A stretch of 64,000 nt of DNA from Haliscomenobacter sp. (lineage in GTDB: Bacteria > Bacteroidota > Bacteroidia > Chitinophagales > Saprospiraceae), in assembly GCA_016707205.1 (NCBI GenBank), contig JADJHZ010000003.1:496001-560000 (forward strand), given 5' to 3'. This document shows, in pieces, positions 8,746 to 16,530 of this stretch. A program made the translations under genes and the position numbers. The notes below the pieces were generated by a model. That model was not told the origin of the DNA, did no database searches, and saw only the letters and a program-made list of their open reading frames with translations. The first letter of the stretch is position 1; every line of letters begins with the position of its first letter.

Positions 8746-11100
8746 TCAGAACAGCGCAACCTGGAAGGGAATGCGCACGCGCAGCAGGAGGTTGCGGCCC
8801 GGTTCCGCGGCAAAGTACCGCAGCCGGTTGAGGTAGTCGCGATACTCGGTATTCAGCGCATTCAGGATGGAAAAACCCAGTTCGACCGGCTGGCGGCCCA
8901 GCGAGACAAAAAACGAGCCCTCTACGTCCAGCCGTAGGTAGCCGTCGGGGGGAGGGGCGTAATCTGCTCCCGCTGGGACCCATCGTTGCTTCAGCACATG
9001 TTGGGCGGATACCTGGATAAAATGCCGTTTTTCGGTCCCCCTCCCGGCGGGTATTTTGTAACGAAGGCTGTAGCGAAACTGGCTGGGCGGCATAAAGACC
9101 AGATAGTCTTTTTCGGCGGTATTCCACCCGTTGATCACAGACGCCTGGAACTCGGCAAGCCAGCGCGGGGACGCCAGGACCGAAAACCGGGCGTCTATGC
9201 CGGTCAGGCGGGCATTTGTTTGGGAATAACGAAATGCAGGGAAAGCCCCCCGGATGGTCAAAACCGGCTCGTCCATGGGCTCCAGGAAAATATAATCCCG
9301 GATCAGATTGTAGTATCCCATTACCGTGAGGGCCGTCTCCCGGGAATCCCCGGTCCATTCGAGGGTCAGGTTATTATTCCAGGCCCGTTCGGATTGAAGG
9401 GAAGCCGTACCCTGTTCGTAGCTGGCCGAACCGTGGTGAACGCCTTCACTATATAATTCACTCACGTGGGGCGCTCTCCAGGCCGATCCGGTATTTGCCC
9501 GGAACGTCAGATGGTGATTGGGGCTGTATACGGCGCCCAATGTGCCCGACCAGCTTTTAAATGACTTGCGTTCCACTGTGGCACTCCGCTCCAGAGGCCC
9601 AGCAGTCAGGCGCTGGATATCGTAGCGCATCCCCAATTCGAGTTCGAGCGGAGTATCCGGCCGTTTCCAGCGTTCGATCCAGTACGCGCCCGAAACGCTG
9701 TTCTCATAGCGGGGAAGCAACCCTCCCCGGTCGGTAGTATTGGTTTGGGCCATGTAATTGAGGCCCACGTTACCTTCCACATGGGCGGCCCACTGGTGTT
9801 CCCAATCTGCTTCCACGCGATAGGTGGTGATCTCCAGCTGGATCTGCGCTTCGTCCACGTTTTCCGGAAGGGCGTTGTAGCGCTTATGGGCGTCGTACTC
9901 CTGCCGGCGGTTGAATTGGCGGCTGAACTGAAGTTGGAACAACGAGGACTCGCCCGAAGCCCATTGGGTTTTCCACTTGACCAACTCGTGAACCACCTGC
10001 TGCTGGGGCCGTCCGAGCGTGTAGGAAAAAGTCCCGTCTTCCAGTGGTCTTGCGCGGACGATGGCGTTTTCCAAATCGGTCAGGTTGCCGATATGGGCAT
10101 CGCGAAGAATGCCCAATTGGGTATAAAACCGCGAATAGAAAACGTCGGTGTTCCATCGTTCTTTTTCCAGCCTTGCTGTCCAGGAAAAATTGGCTTCGGA
10201 AATTCCGGTATTGCGCAGAAAATAATCGGGCGTCCGGATATTCCCTCCGCGTTTCAGGGTTCCCTGCACCCTTCCGGACAGCGGAAATTTCGGGTTCTTG
10301 AGGCGCGCCTCTATCTTGCCGGAAGCGATTCCGGTGCGGCCATTGGTCATTCCCTGAAGATTGATCTCCCCCCAGGCGCCAGGGGTTTTCGGCAAGGGGG
10401 CTGGCTGAACCAGAATAACCCCGCCCAGAGCGTCGCTGCCGTAGCGCACGCTGCCGGCGCCTTTGATGACCGTAATCTCCTGGGCGAGAAAAGGATCAAT
10501 TTCCGGAGCATGCTCGGACCCCCATTGCTGGCTTTCCTGCCGGACGCCGTTATTCAGGATCAGTATCCGGTTGCTGTGCAGGCCCTGGATCACAGGTTTG
10601 GCGATGGTAGCGCCGGTATTCAGCGTTGTCACTCCCACCAGCCGCCGGAGGCTTTCCCCAAAGCCTAACGCTTTTCCCGCTTCCAGGTCGGTTCCCTGAA
10701 GGGATTGAGCCGCTTGCGTATGCGCGGATCCTGCTTTCAACGCGTTTACCTCCACCCGCTCCAGTTGAAGGCCTATCTCCTGCATCACAAGCACAACCCC
10801 TGTGTCGGACTGTATCGAAAGGGAGAGCCCCTTCCCCTGATATCCCAAACGGGTGCACTGAAGGGTATAGGACGCCCCAGGGCAAAGTCCTTCCAAATGA
10901 AAGTACCCTTTCTCATCGGCAAGCGTGCCGATGCCCGTTTCTTCAATAAAAACGGTGACATACGAAATCGGATGGGTTCCGGAAGAGTCCCGAACGTACC
11001 CGTACAAGTGCAGGTGGCACTCCTGGGAAGACAGGGACTGTGAAACCAATACCAGGACACCTATGCAGGCGCCCAGAAAAAAAGGGGGAAACGTTCTCAT
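8746..11100 (-). CDS. TonB-dependent outer-membrane receptor (probable metal uptake)
   Basis: About 784 residues. Signal peptide, then an N-terminal carboxypeptidase-regulatory-like domain (LHLYGYVRDSSGTHPISYV...), a plug domain (LRRLVGVTTLNTGATIAKPVIQGLHSNRILILNNG, then GAGSVRYGSDALGGVILV), and a long beta-barrel ending in FQVALF with a terminal Phe. Transports a ligand across the outer membrane using TonB energy; a TonB gene lies at 30145 in this window. Start at ATG 11100. Flanked by a lipoprotein and a small His/Cys protein on the same strand and by a divergent Fur-family regulator. Metal or metallophore uptake under that regulator is the likeliest role. Confidence 0.9.
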   Translation of the reverse strand: MRTFPPFFLGACIGVLVLVSQSLSSQECHLHLYGYVRDSSGTHPISYVTVFIEETGIGTLADEKGYFHLEGLCPGASYTLQCTRLGYQGKGLSLSIQSDTGVVLVMQEIGLQLERVEVNALKAGSAHTQAAQSLQGTDLEAGKALGFGESLRRLVGVTTLNTGATIAKPVIQGLHSNRILILNNGVRQESQQWGSEHAPEIDPFLAQEITVIKGAGSVRYGSDALGGVILVQPAPLPKTPGAWGEINLQGMTNGRTGIASGKIEARLKNPKFPLSGRVQGTLKRGGNIRTPDYFLRNTGISEANFSWTARLEKERWNTDVFYSRFYTQLGILRDAHIGNLTDLENAIVRARPLEDGTFSYTLGRPQQQVVHELVKWKTQWASGESSLFQLQFSRQFNRRQEYDAHKRYNALPENVDEAQIQLEITTYRVEADWEHQWAAHVEGNVGLNYMAQTNTTDRGGLLPRYENSVSGAYWIERWKRPDTPLELELGMRYDIQRLTAGPLERSATVERKSFKSWSGTLGAVYSPNHHLTFRANTGSAWRAPHVSELYSEGVHHGSASYEQGTASLQSERAWNNNLTLEWTGDSRETALTVMGYYNLIRDYIFLEPMDEPVLTIRGAFPAFRYSQTNARLTGIDARFSVLASPRWLAEFQASVINGWNTAEKDYLVFMPPSQFRYSLRYKIPAGRGTEKRHFIQVSAQHVLKQRWVPAGADYAPPPDGYLRLDVEGSFFVSLGRQPVELGFSILNALNTEYRDYLNRLRYFAAEPGRNLLLRVRIPFQVALF

Positions 11101-11163
11101 GACCAGGGAATTACCTGACGAAAAAGCTAACGCAAACAACGCTGCCGAAGCAGGCGGACAAGC

Positions 11164-11514
11164 TTACGCGCTGGGAGGTCCCCTACTGGTCTGATCCGAA
11201 AAGCATGGATAGGTACCCGTCGGAATATACGAAACCAACCGGGGCCTGTGCTGCAAAAATGGTGAAAAACCGGCCTGCAATTCCGGGAGAAGCACTTGAG
11301 AAAAACTAAAATCGCAAATGGCGCAATGGTGAACCTCCTGGCTTTGGGAATAAATTGGCTGCAGGTTCCCTTCCTTCACATCCAGAGGTGGATGAACGCA
11401 GGTAGAGGCCTCCGACATCAACGCCAAACGATGCCAATCCGCCGTAATCAGCGGGATCAGAAATAGGCAAAGCAAGGCAGCCGCTCCAAACCGTTTCAAA
11501 AAAGAATACTCCAA
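11164..11514 (-). CDS. Small His/Cys-rich secreted or membrane protein of the metal locus
   Basis: A 116-residue protein starting at TTG 11514. It has an N-terminal hydrophobic segment (AAALLCLFLIPLIT) and a compact VHHCAICDFSFS motif plus another Cys (STCVHPP), suggesting metal or redox binding. It is the first gene after the divergent promoter region and is followed 64 bases later by the receptor gene. It is reminiscent of the small DUF2946-like proteins near TonB receptors in other phyla, but I cannot assign a family. The start codon is uncertain. Confidence 0.55.
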   Translation of the reverse strand: MEYSFLKRFGAAALLCLFLIPLITADWHRLALMSEASTCVHPPLDVKEGNLQPIYSQSQEVHHCAICDFSFSQVLLPELQAGFSPFLQHRPRLVSYIPTGTYPCFSDQTSRGPPSA

Positions 11515-11535
11515 ATGCGATTTTTTAACCTTTTA

Positions 11536-11554
11536 TTTGATTTATCGAATCAAA
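11536..11554. promoter_or_regulatory. Palindromic candidate operator, Fur/Zur locus (site 1)
   Basis: Perfect inverted repeat TTTGATT-TATCG-AATCAAA between the divergent small-protein/receptor operon and the Fur-family gene. Its size and position suit a Zur or Fur box (inference). Confidence 0.5.
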
Positions 11555-11555
11555 T

Positions 11556-11581
11556 CGAATAACGTGCTGCCGAATTATTCG
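11556..11581. promoter_or_regulatory. Palindromic candidate operator, Fur/Zur locus (site 2)
   Basis: Inverted repeat CGAATAA-N12-TTATTCG, directly adjacent to site 1 and just downstream of the leftward promoter boxes. Binding there would be expected to block the receptor operon. Confidence 0.4.
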
Positions 11582-11587
11582 TTTATA

Positions 11588-11619
11588 CAAATATAGACTT
11601 ATTTTGCAACCACGTTTCA
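11588..11619 (-). promoter_or_regulatory. Candidate leftward promoter for the receptor operon
   Basis: On the minus strand, TATATTTG (11588-11595) matches the Bacteroidota -7 box TAnnTTTG. A TTG lies 21 bases upstream (11617-11619), a plausible -33 element. Confidence 0.45.
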
Positions 11620-11626
11620 TTTTATC

Positions 11627-12106
11627 ATGAGATCTTCAGAAAAACCGGAAGTGCTGCTGCATTTAGAGGAAATGTTATCCCCCGTCAGGCAATTGCTCAA
11701 AGCGCATTCCCTGCGGCGGACGGCCATTCGGGAACAGGTGTTGAACGTCTTTCTTCAACGCAAAGAAGCGGTTTCCCAAAGCGACCTGGAACAGGCCCTT
11801 GGCCATCCCGACCGCATCACCCTCTACCGCACCCTGCGGACATTTGAAGAAAAAGGCCTGGTCCACCGGGCCATCGACGGAACAGACAAGCTAAAATTCG
11901 CCCTTTGTTCTTCAGGCTGCTCCCACCACAAACACCAGGATCAGCACGCGCACGGGCATTGCGAGCACTGCGGACGCACCATTTGCATGGAGGGAGTCTG
12001 GCTCCCTGAATTGCAATCTGTCGACGGATTTCAGGTTAAATCTACCTTTCTAATAGTCCAGGGGGTCTGCTCCGATTGCGGAAAGCGGATCGCTACCAAA
12101 AAATAA
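11627..12106 (+). CDS. Fur family transcriptional regulator (Zur-like)
   Basis: A 159-residue Fur-family repressor. Winged-helix DNA-binding domain (LRRTAIREQVLNVFLQRKEAVSQSDLEQAL, then ITLYRTLRTFEEKGLVHRA), then a metal-sensing dimerisation domain with a His-rich loop (HHKHQDQHAHGH) and CxxC pairs (CEHCGR, CSDCGK) for structural zinc. It is divergent from a TonB-receptor operon with palindromes in the shared spacer, the usual arrangement for auto- and cross-regulation. Zinc is a reasonable guess because of the His-rich loop, but iron or peroxide sensing cannot be excluded. The next gene starts 4 bases after the stop. Confidence 0.88.
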   Translation: MRSSEKPEVLLHLEEMLSPVRQLLKAHSLRRTAIREQVLNVFLQRKEAVSQSDLEQALGHPDRITLYRTLRTFEEKGLVHRAIDGTDKLKFALCSSGCSHHKHQDQHAHGHCEHCGRTICMEGVWLPELQSVDGFQVKSTFLIVQGVCSDCGKRIATKK

Positions 12107-12110
12107 GCCG

Positions 12111-12503
12111 TTGAAAACGCTCCTGTTTGCTCTGGCCGTCCTCCTGTTCTATGGATGCGCCGCTCCAAATCAAGCCCTTTTGTACCGGCAGCAGGCCAAA
12201 GCGCTCGACGCCAAGGCCGATTTGCTTGGAGAGAACGTCCGGAAAAGCATCGACTTGCTGATCTCCCTGCGCAATAATATCAATGTACAGGGACGTTCAT
12301 TAACCAGGAAAGAGCTGGATTTTGCGGCTACTGCTTCGCAGTTGGAAGAACGCTTCCTGGCGTGGAGCGCGTTGCCTTCCCCGAAAGAAGGAAAAAATGC
12401 ACCGGCGGCGAAAAAAATCCTTTCTTTTCAGGAAAACCGGCTGAAACAAATCCAGGACTTAGAACTTCAAGCGGCCCAATTGCTTTTTCAAAAAATAAAC
12501 TGA
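12111..12503 (+). CDS. Small lipoprotein upstream of the caspase-like gene
   Basis: A 130-residue protein starting at TTG 12111. Lipoprotein signal LLFALAVLLFYGC-AAP, then a mostly helical, charged body (LLYRQQAKALDAKADLLGENVRKSIDLL and LSFQENRLKQIQDLELQ) suggesting a coiled coil. It sits 4 bases after the Fur-family gene and 7 bases before the caspase-like gene, so co-translation with the latter is likely. No family recognised. It may be an envelope-anchored partner of the caspase-like protein (inference from proximity). Confidence 0.65.
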   Translation: MKTLLFALAVLLFYGCAAPNQALLYRQQAKALDAKADLLGENVRKSIDLLISLRNNINVQGRSLTRKELDFAATASQLEERFLAWSALPSPKEGKNAPAAKKILSFQENRLKQIQDLELQAAQLLFQKIN

Positions 12504-12510
12504 CTGGTCC

Positions 12511-14631
12511 ATGCCCAACACACCTAAGCTTTATGCCCTGCTCGCCGCAGTAGACGCCTACCGGTATCCCGTGCGGCCCCTGAATGGGTGCCTCAACGAC
12601 ATCATGCGGTTCAAACAATACCTGGAAACGGCAGAAAGCCGGAATTTCCAGCTTCAGATCGAGGTGCTGGCCAATGACAAAGCCACCAAAGGAAATATTG
12701 TCAAGCTATTTGAGGAACACCTGGCTAAGGCCGGGCCGGACGATATAGCCCTTTTCTACTACGCCGGTCATGGCGCCCAGGAAAAAGCGGACCCGGCGAT
12801 CTGGCGGTTCGAACCCGATGGTAAACTGGAAGGATTGGTTTGCTACGATTCGATTCCATCTACCGGCCAGAATTTTAACTTGCTAGTAGACAAAGAATTG
12901 CGCTTCCTGATTCGCCGTCTGGCGCATGGAACGCCGCAAAAGCCTCGAAAAGAGTCTCCGCATGTCGTCATGATCTTCGACTGCTGCCATTCCGGCGACA
13001 ATACCCGCAACGTATATATCGCCAAAGAGAGTAGATCGGTCAGCGAGCGGAAGTTCAAACCGATGCCGCCTGCGGCAGGCGAGTCCCGAATGGGCGCTAT
13101 CCTGCCTCCCCGCAAGTGGGAACAGTTTCTTTTCGCAAAAGACATCAAGCTGGCCGACCTGAAATCCAAACCGCTTCCGGACGTAATGCCGGAAGGGCGC
13201 CATGTTCAACTCGCCGCTTGCCAGAGCGATGAGTCGGCTTATGAATCTGGCGGATCGGGGGTGTTCAGCCGCAACCTCGTCGACGTGCTGCAACGGTCGG
13301 GCGGCAGCATCAGCTATTTCGACCTGAAAAACCGGCTGCGGTATTTCATCAAAAACCAGTTTCAGCAATCTCCGCAGATTTTCGGTGGCGGCGGGCCCGA
13401 AACCGCCGACGACCTGTACAAAGGGTTTTTAAATAAATCCTCCGGCAGCCAGCCTCTTTACGGCAACGTGGTCTACAACCCCAAATCGGGGTGGATCATG
13501 GACCTGGGCGCCGTGCACGGGATCTCCACCCAGGCTACCGTGGTCAAGGTGATCCCTGCCGGGAAAACGAGCCCGGTCTTTGAGGCCCGGATCAAGTCGG
13601 TCGCTGCCTCCGATACCCTGTTGCAATTCGACCCGGCGACGGAATCCAAACTGAGTAAGGACAAAGAATTATACCAGGGGTATATCGACGGATTCCTTTC
13701 TGCCCCCATCCGGTTGTACATCAGCGACGTGGACAAGGAAGAAAGCGCTGCCCGCCAGCTGAAAGAGATGTTAGGAAAACAGGGAAAGAACCTGTCCGTT
13801 GCCCAGAAGGAGCGGGAAGCCGATTACGCCATCCAGCTAATGAACGGCTGTTTCTCGGTCACTAAACCCGGCGATCCCTACCGCCCGCTGGTGTACCCGC
13901 AAAAAGGCTACACACAGGCAGCTCTTCAGCAAACTTTAACCGACCTGCAGCATATCGCCCAATGGGAGTATGTCAAAAACCTGAATAACGACGGTCCCAA
14001 CCGTCTCCCCCTTGATGCAGTAGCGGTGGAATTTTTCAAAGTCCAACCCGATGGCAAGGAAACGCCAATTGCTGTTTCAGCCGACGAGGTGCGCACGGCT
14101 TTTGACTCGGGAAATTTCGACGGACGCCCCTACGGCGGCAATATCCGCATCCGGGTGAGCAACCGAAGCGCGTTTCCGGTGTTTGTCAGCTTGCTTTACC
14201 TGTCTAACTCCTTCGAAGTATTCGGGGAGATGATCACCGGGAAAGTGCAGAAGCTGGAACCTCTCGCCGCCGGTGGGGCAGCCTGGGTATTTGATGGCGG
14301 CAACGTAGGCTTGCTGTACGAACCTTCGGTGGAATATTTCAACCACCCGGAAAGCTTGAGTTATTTCAAACTCATCGCCTCCAAGCAGGAATTCTCGGTG
14401 GATACGCTCGAACAAGCCGCCCTGGCTGATCCCGCGCTCCTCATCACCCGCACCCGAGGCGGAGAACGCGGCATCACGCGCCCGGCCAATAACGCCGATG
14501 CCGATGCCTGGATCACCCGATTGTTCACCCTTCGCCTGCCCAACCCCCGGTTTAATAAGATCAGCAAAGCAGAGGTGCAAGCCTGGTCCAAGACGGAGGC
14601 AGGCCCCTGGATGAAAGGAATCTATAAATAG
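12511..14631 (+). CDS. Caspase-like (peptidase C14, metacaspase-type) protein
   Basis: A 706-residue protein. The N-terminal ~250 residues form a caspase-fold peptidase: catalytic His87 in FYYAGHG and Cys159 in FDCCHSGD, with LAACQSDESAYE further on. The central region (390-460) is unassigned. The C-terminal region (IRIRVSNRSAFPVFVSLLYLSN...AWVFDGGNVGLLYEP) resembles the DUF4384-like domain often attached to bacterial caspases. No signal peptide is seen, so it is probably cytoplasmic. Such orthocaspases are linked to stress, regulated proteolysis or cell death in other bacteria; the target here is unknown. Coupled to a small lipoprotein gene upstream; a MITE-like element follows 13 bases after the stop. 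Confidence 0.85.
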   Translation: MPNTPKLYALLAAVDAYRYPVRPLNGCLNDIMRFKQYLETAESRNFQLQIEVLANDKATKGNIVKLFEEHLAKAGPDDIALFYYAGHGAQEKADPAIWRFEPDGKLEGLVCYDSIPSTGQNFNLLVDKELRFLIRRLAHGTPQKPRKESPHVVMIFDCCHSGDNTRNVYIAKESRSVSERKFKPMPPAAGESRMGAILPPRKWEQFLFAKDIKLADLKSKPLPDVMPEGRHVQLAACQSDESAYESGGSGVFSRNLVDVLQRSGGSISYFDLKNRLRYFIKNQFQQSPQIFGGGGPETADDLYKGFLNKSSGSQPLYGNVVYNPKSGWIMDLGAVHGISTQATVVKVIPAGKTSPVFEARIKSVAASDTLLQFDPATESKLSKDKELYQGYIDGFLSAPIRLYISDVDKEESAARQLKEMLGKQGKNLSVAQKEREADYAIQLMNGCFSVTKPGDPYRPLVYPQKGYTQAALQQTLTDLQHIAQWEYVKNLNNDGPNRLPLDAVAVEFFKVQPDGKETPIAVSADEVRTAFDSGNFDGRPYGGNIRIRVSNRSAFPVFVSLLYLSNSFEVFGEMITGKVQKLEPLAAGGAAWVFDGGNVGLLYEPSVEYFNHPESLSYFKLIASKQEFSVDTLEQAALADPALLITRTRGGERGITRPANNADADAWITRLFTLRLPNPRFNKISKAEVQAWSKTEAGPWMKGIYK

Positions 14632-14643
14632 ACGTTAGACATT

Positions 14644-14793
14644 GGGGGCTGTCTCAAAAGACCGTTCTTTGCCCCGGGCGTGAAATTTTATTTTCTTTTT
14701 TCAATTCTAATAAAAAATTGCAATGCAATTTTTATTAGACTGAAAAGAAAATATTTTTAATGGCTGGCAACGTTCATCTTTTGAGACAGCCCT
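14644..14793. mobile_element. MITE-like foldback element, copy 2
   Basis: Same terminal inverted repeats (GGGGGCTGTCTCAAAAG ... CTTTTGAGACAGCCC) and the same AT-rich centre (AAAAATTGC-AAT-GCAATTTTT) as copy 1. It fills the gap between two convergent genes and touches the stop codon of the leftward one. A short period-7 tract (ACGTTAG) precedes it. Confidence 0.88.
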
Positions 14794-16480
14794 AACATCT
14801 ATTTCCAATCCGGTTCAAAATTTTCAACGTAATCAGGTAGGTGGGTTTCACGCCTTCGACGCCAAGGCTGCCGGAGGCGAGGGTGCTTCCGGTTTCGAGG
14901 GGATTATCTGAGGCGTAGTACGCGTAGCGGACCGCCGCATCGGGGCGGATGTTGTTCCGGATGCGGGAGGCCGCCTGGATTGCTTTCTGGTAATGCGCGC
15001 CTTCCATTTCCAGCCCAACAGCTTTCCAGGAAGAGCGCAGAAAATACCGCAGGATATCGCGGTTTTGGAGCGAAGTGCCCAGAACGGTGATCATAGGCCC
15101 TTCGAACACCTCGAGGCCAAAACCTTCGAAATCAGATTTGCCGAACCCGTTATCCAGCGGATAGTTGTCGGCGGTACCTTCAAACACGTGAGCAGTAGGC
15201 ACCATGAGGTCTCCTTTACCCCCTTCCAAAATCCCGGCTTTCCCCATGATATTAAGCGAGGCGACGTTCAGGTAGCGTTTCCCTTCGCTATTTTCAAACG
15301 GTTTGAATAGCTCGTCGAACGTTTCGAATGCCTGTTCGCCAAAGGCATAGTCCATAACCAGGAGAATAGGCTGGTGTTGCTGGATTGCTTCCTGGTTCCA
15401 TTGAATATCCGGATGTATAAACGCAGGATCAATTTTAACCAGGTCGTATAGCTGGACGGAGATATTGGTCCCGCTGGTATCGTCCAACTGGGTCATTCCG
15501 TTGCGCTGGGCGAAGGAGAACACTTTTTCCCTCAACGCGCCGTTTTCCTCGAGGCTGAGCTCTTTGGCCAGTTCCTCCAGAGAAACCGGTTTTCCCAGAC
15601 GCTTTAAGGCTGCCGGGGCGTACAGACAGTTCATGAAACTGTGGAGGTTGGCGCTAACGATGTGGAGCGGCCGGTCGATCCATCCGTATTCAAAAATGGC
15701 GGCTTTGACATTAGCTGCCCAAAGGCCTCCATACACATGATGCCCGATTTTTTCCCGAAGCGCGGAGGAGAAACTGATCTCCCGGTCTTTCTTCAATCTT
15801 AATTCTTCGGTCGACAAACGCCCAAGCCAGTACGTAATGTGGAACAAGCTGTTGCAATTCCCATCGGCTTCAAAACGGCGGGCAGCCTCCAGGGTTTCCT
15901 GGTAGGTGCGCCCAAGGAGGGTGCTGAGGTACGTGAGCGAAACTTCCAGATTAAACTCTTCGTTGTGCTCCTCCTCCTCTACCGCTTTTTGCAGCATGTC
16001 CCATTCCCGGTTCTTTCGGCCTTTATGATCCTCGCTGTTGCGGCGGATCTTTTCCGACTCGATATACATGAAGGTTAGGTGGGTCAGGATGTCGTAAATA
16101 TCGCTCCGGCCCCGCGTCATCTCAATGAACATTTGTTCTTCGTCGATCCGGTAGCTATTGCGCTTCCGGCGGGGAGGAACCAGCGCCTCAAAACTCGAAT
16201 GTTCAAACCCCTCCCGGCTGATGAGCCGCACAAAGCGACACTCTTCAATCCCTTTGGGCAGGCGCTGGAAAATATAAAAAAGCCCGTTCAGCTCCACCCG
16301 CTCCGGGTCGGCGATCGAGCCGTAAATTTCCGGCTGAAGCATCATCAGGGCTTCGATCATCGCTTCGCCGGAAAGCCCAAGCGGTTTATAACTGCCCCGG
16401 ATAAAGAGGTGCCGCATGGTGATGTACAGCCGCTCTACGGCAGTTCGGGATTCCTGGGCACGCGATCGGGATGGGTTCAT
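14792..16480 (-). CDS. Conserved protein of unknown function (DUF6909-like), nucleoside-phosphorylase-like C-terminus
   Basis: About 562 residues. I do not recognise a characterised family with certainty; it recalls a large uncharacterised Bacteroidota family (DUF6909-like). The middle is helical and charged (KAVEEEEHNEEFNLEVSLTYL). The C-terminal half includes PTAHVFEGTADNYP, an FEGPMITVLGTSLQNRD segment and GLEMEGAHYQKAIQ followed by YASDNPLETGS. The EMEG and SD elements recall the MTAN/purine nucleoside phosphorylase family. The ATG at 16480 is preferred, but the frame is open upstream through a poly-G tract. It is downstream of feoB on the same strand. Confidence 0.65.
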   Translation of the reverse strand: MNPSRSRAQESRTAVERLYITMRHLFIRGSYKPLGLSGEAMIEALMMLQPEIYGSIADPERVELNGLFYIFQRLPKGIEECRFVRLISREGFEHSSFEALVPPRRKRNSYRIDEEQMFIEMTRGRSDIYDILTHLTFMYIESEKIRRNSEDHKGRKNREWDMLQKAVEEEEHNEEFNLEVSLTYLSTLLGRTYQETLEAARRFEADGNCNSLFHITYWLGRLSTEELRLKKDREISFSSALREKIGHHVYGGLWAANVKAAIFEYGWIDRPLHIVSANLHSFMNCLYAPAALKRLGKPVSLEELAKELSLEENGALREKVFSFAQRNGMTQLDDTSGTNISVQLYDLVKIDPAFIHPDIQWNQEAIQQHQPILLVMDYAFGEQAFETFDELFKPFENSEGKRYLNVASLNIMGKAGILEGGKGDLMVPTAHVFEGTADNYPLDNGFGKSDFEGFGLEVFEGPMITVLGTSLQNRDILRYFLRSSWKAVGLEMEGAHYQKAIQAASRIRNNIRPDAAVRYAYYASDNPLETGSTLASGSLGVEGVKPTYLITLKILNRIGNRC

Positions 16481-16481
16481 T

Positions 16482-16530
16482 GGAGGTTGCGAGGTTGCGA
16501 AGTTACGAAGTTGCGAAGTTAGGGGGTTGC
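16482..16530. repeat. Period-8 array (GARGTTGC units)
   Basis: About six degenerate octamers of the type GAGGTTGC/GAAGTTGC between the feoB end and the start of the downstream gene. A related array lies at 22507-22555. Confidence 0.7.

Noticed and set aside
9745..10668. 307-codon open frame antisense to the TonB receptor
   Set aside because: It is a complementary shadow of a clear receptor gene; no domain or signal peptide, and composition typical of antisense frames in GC-rich genes.
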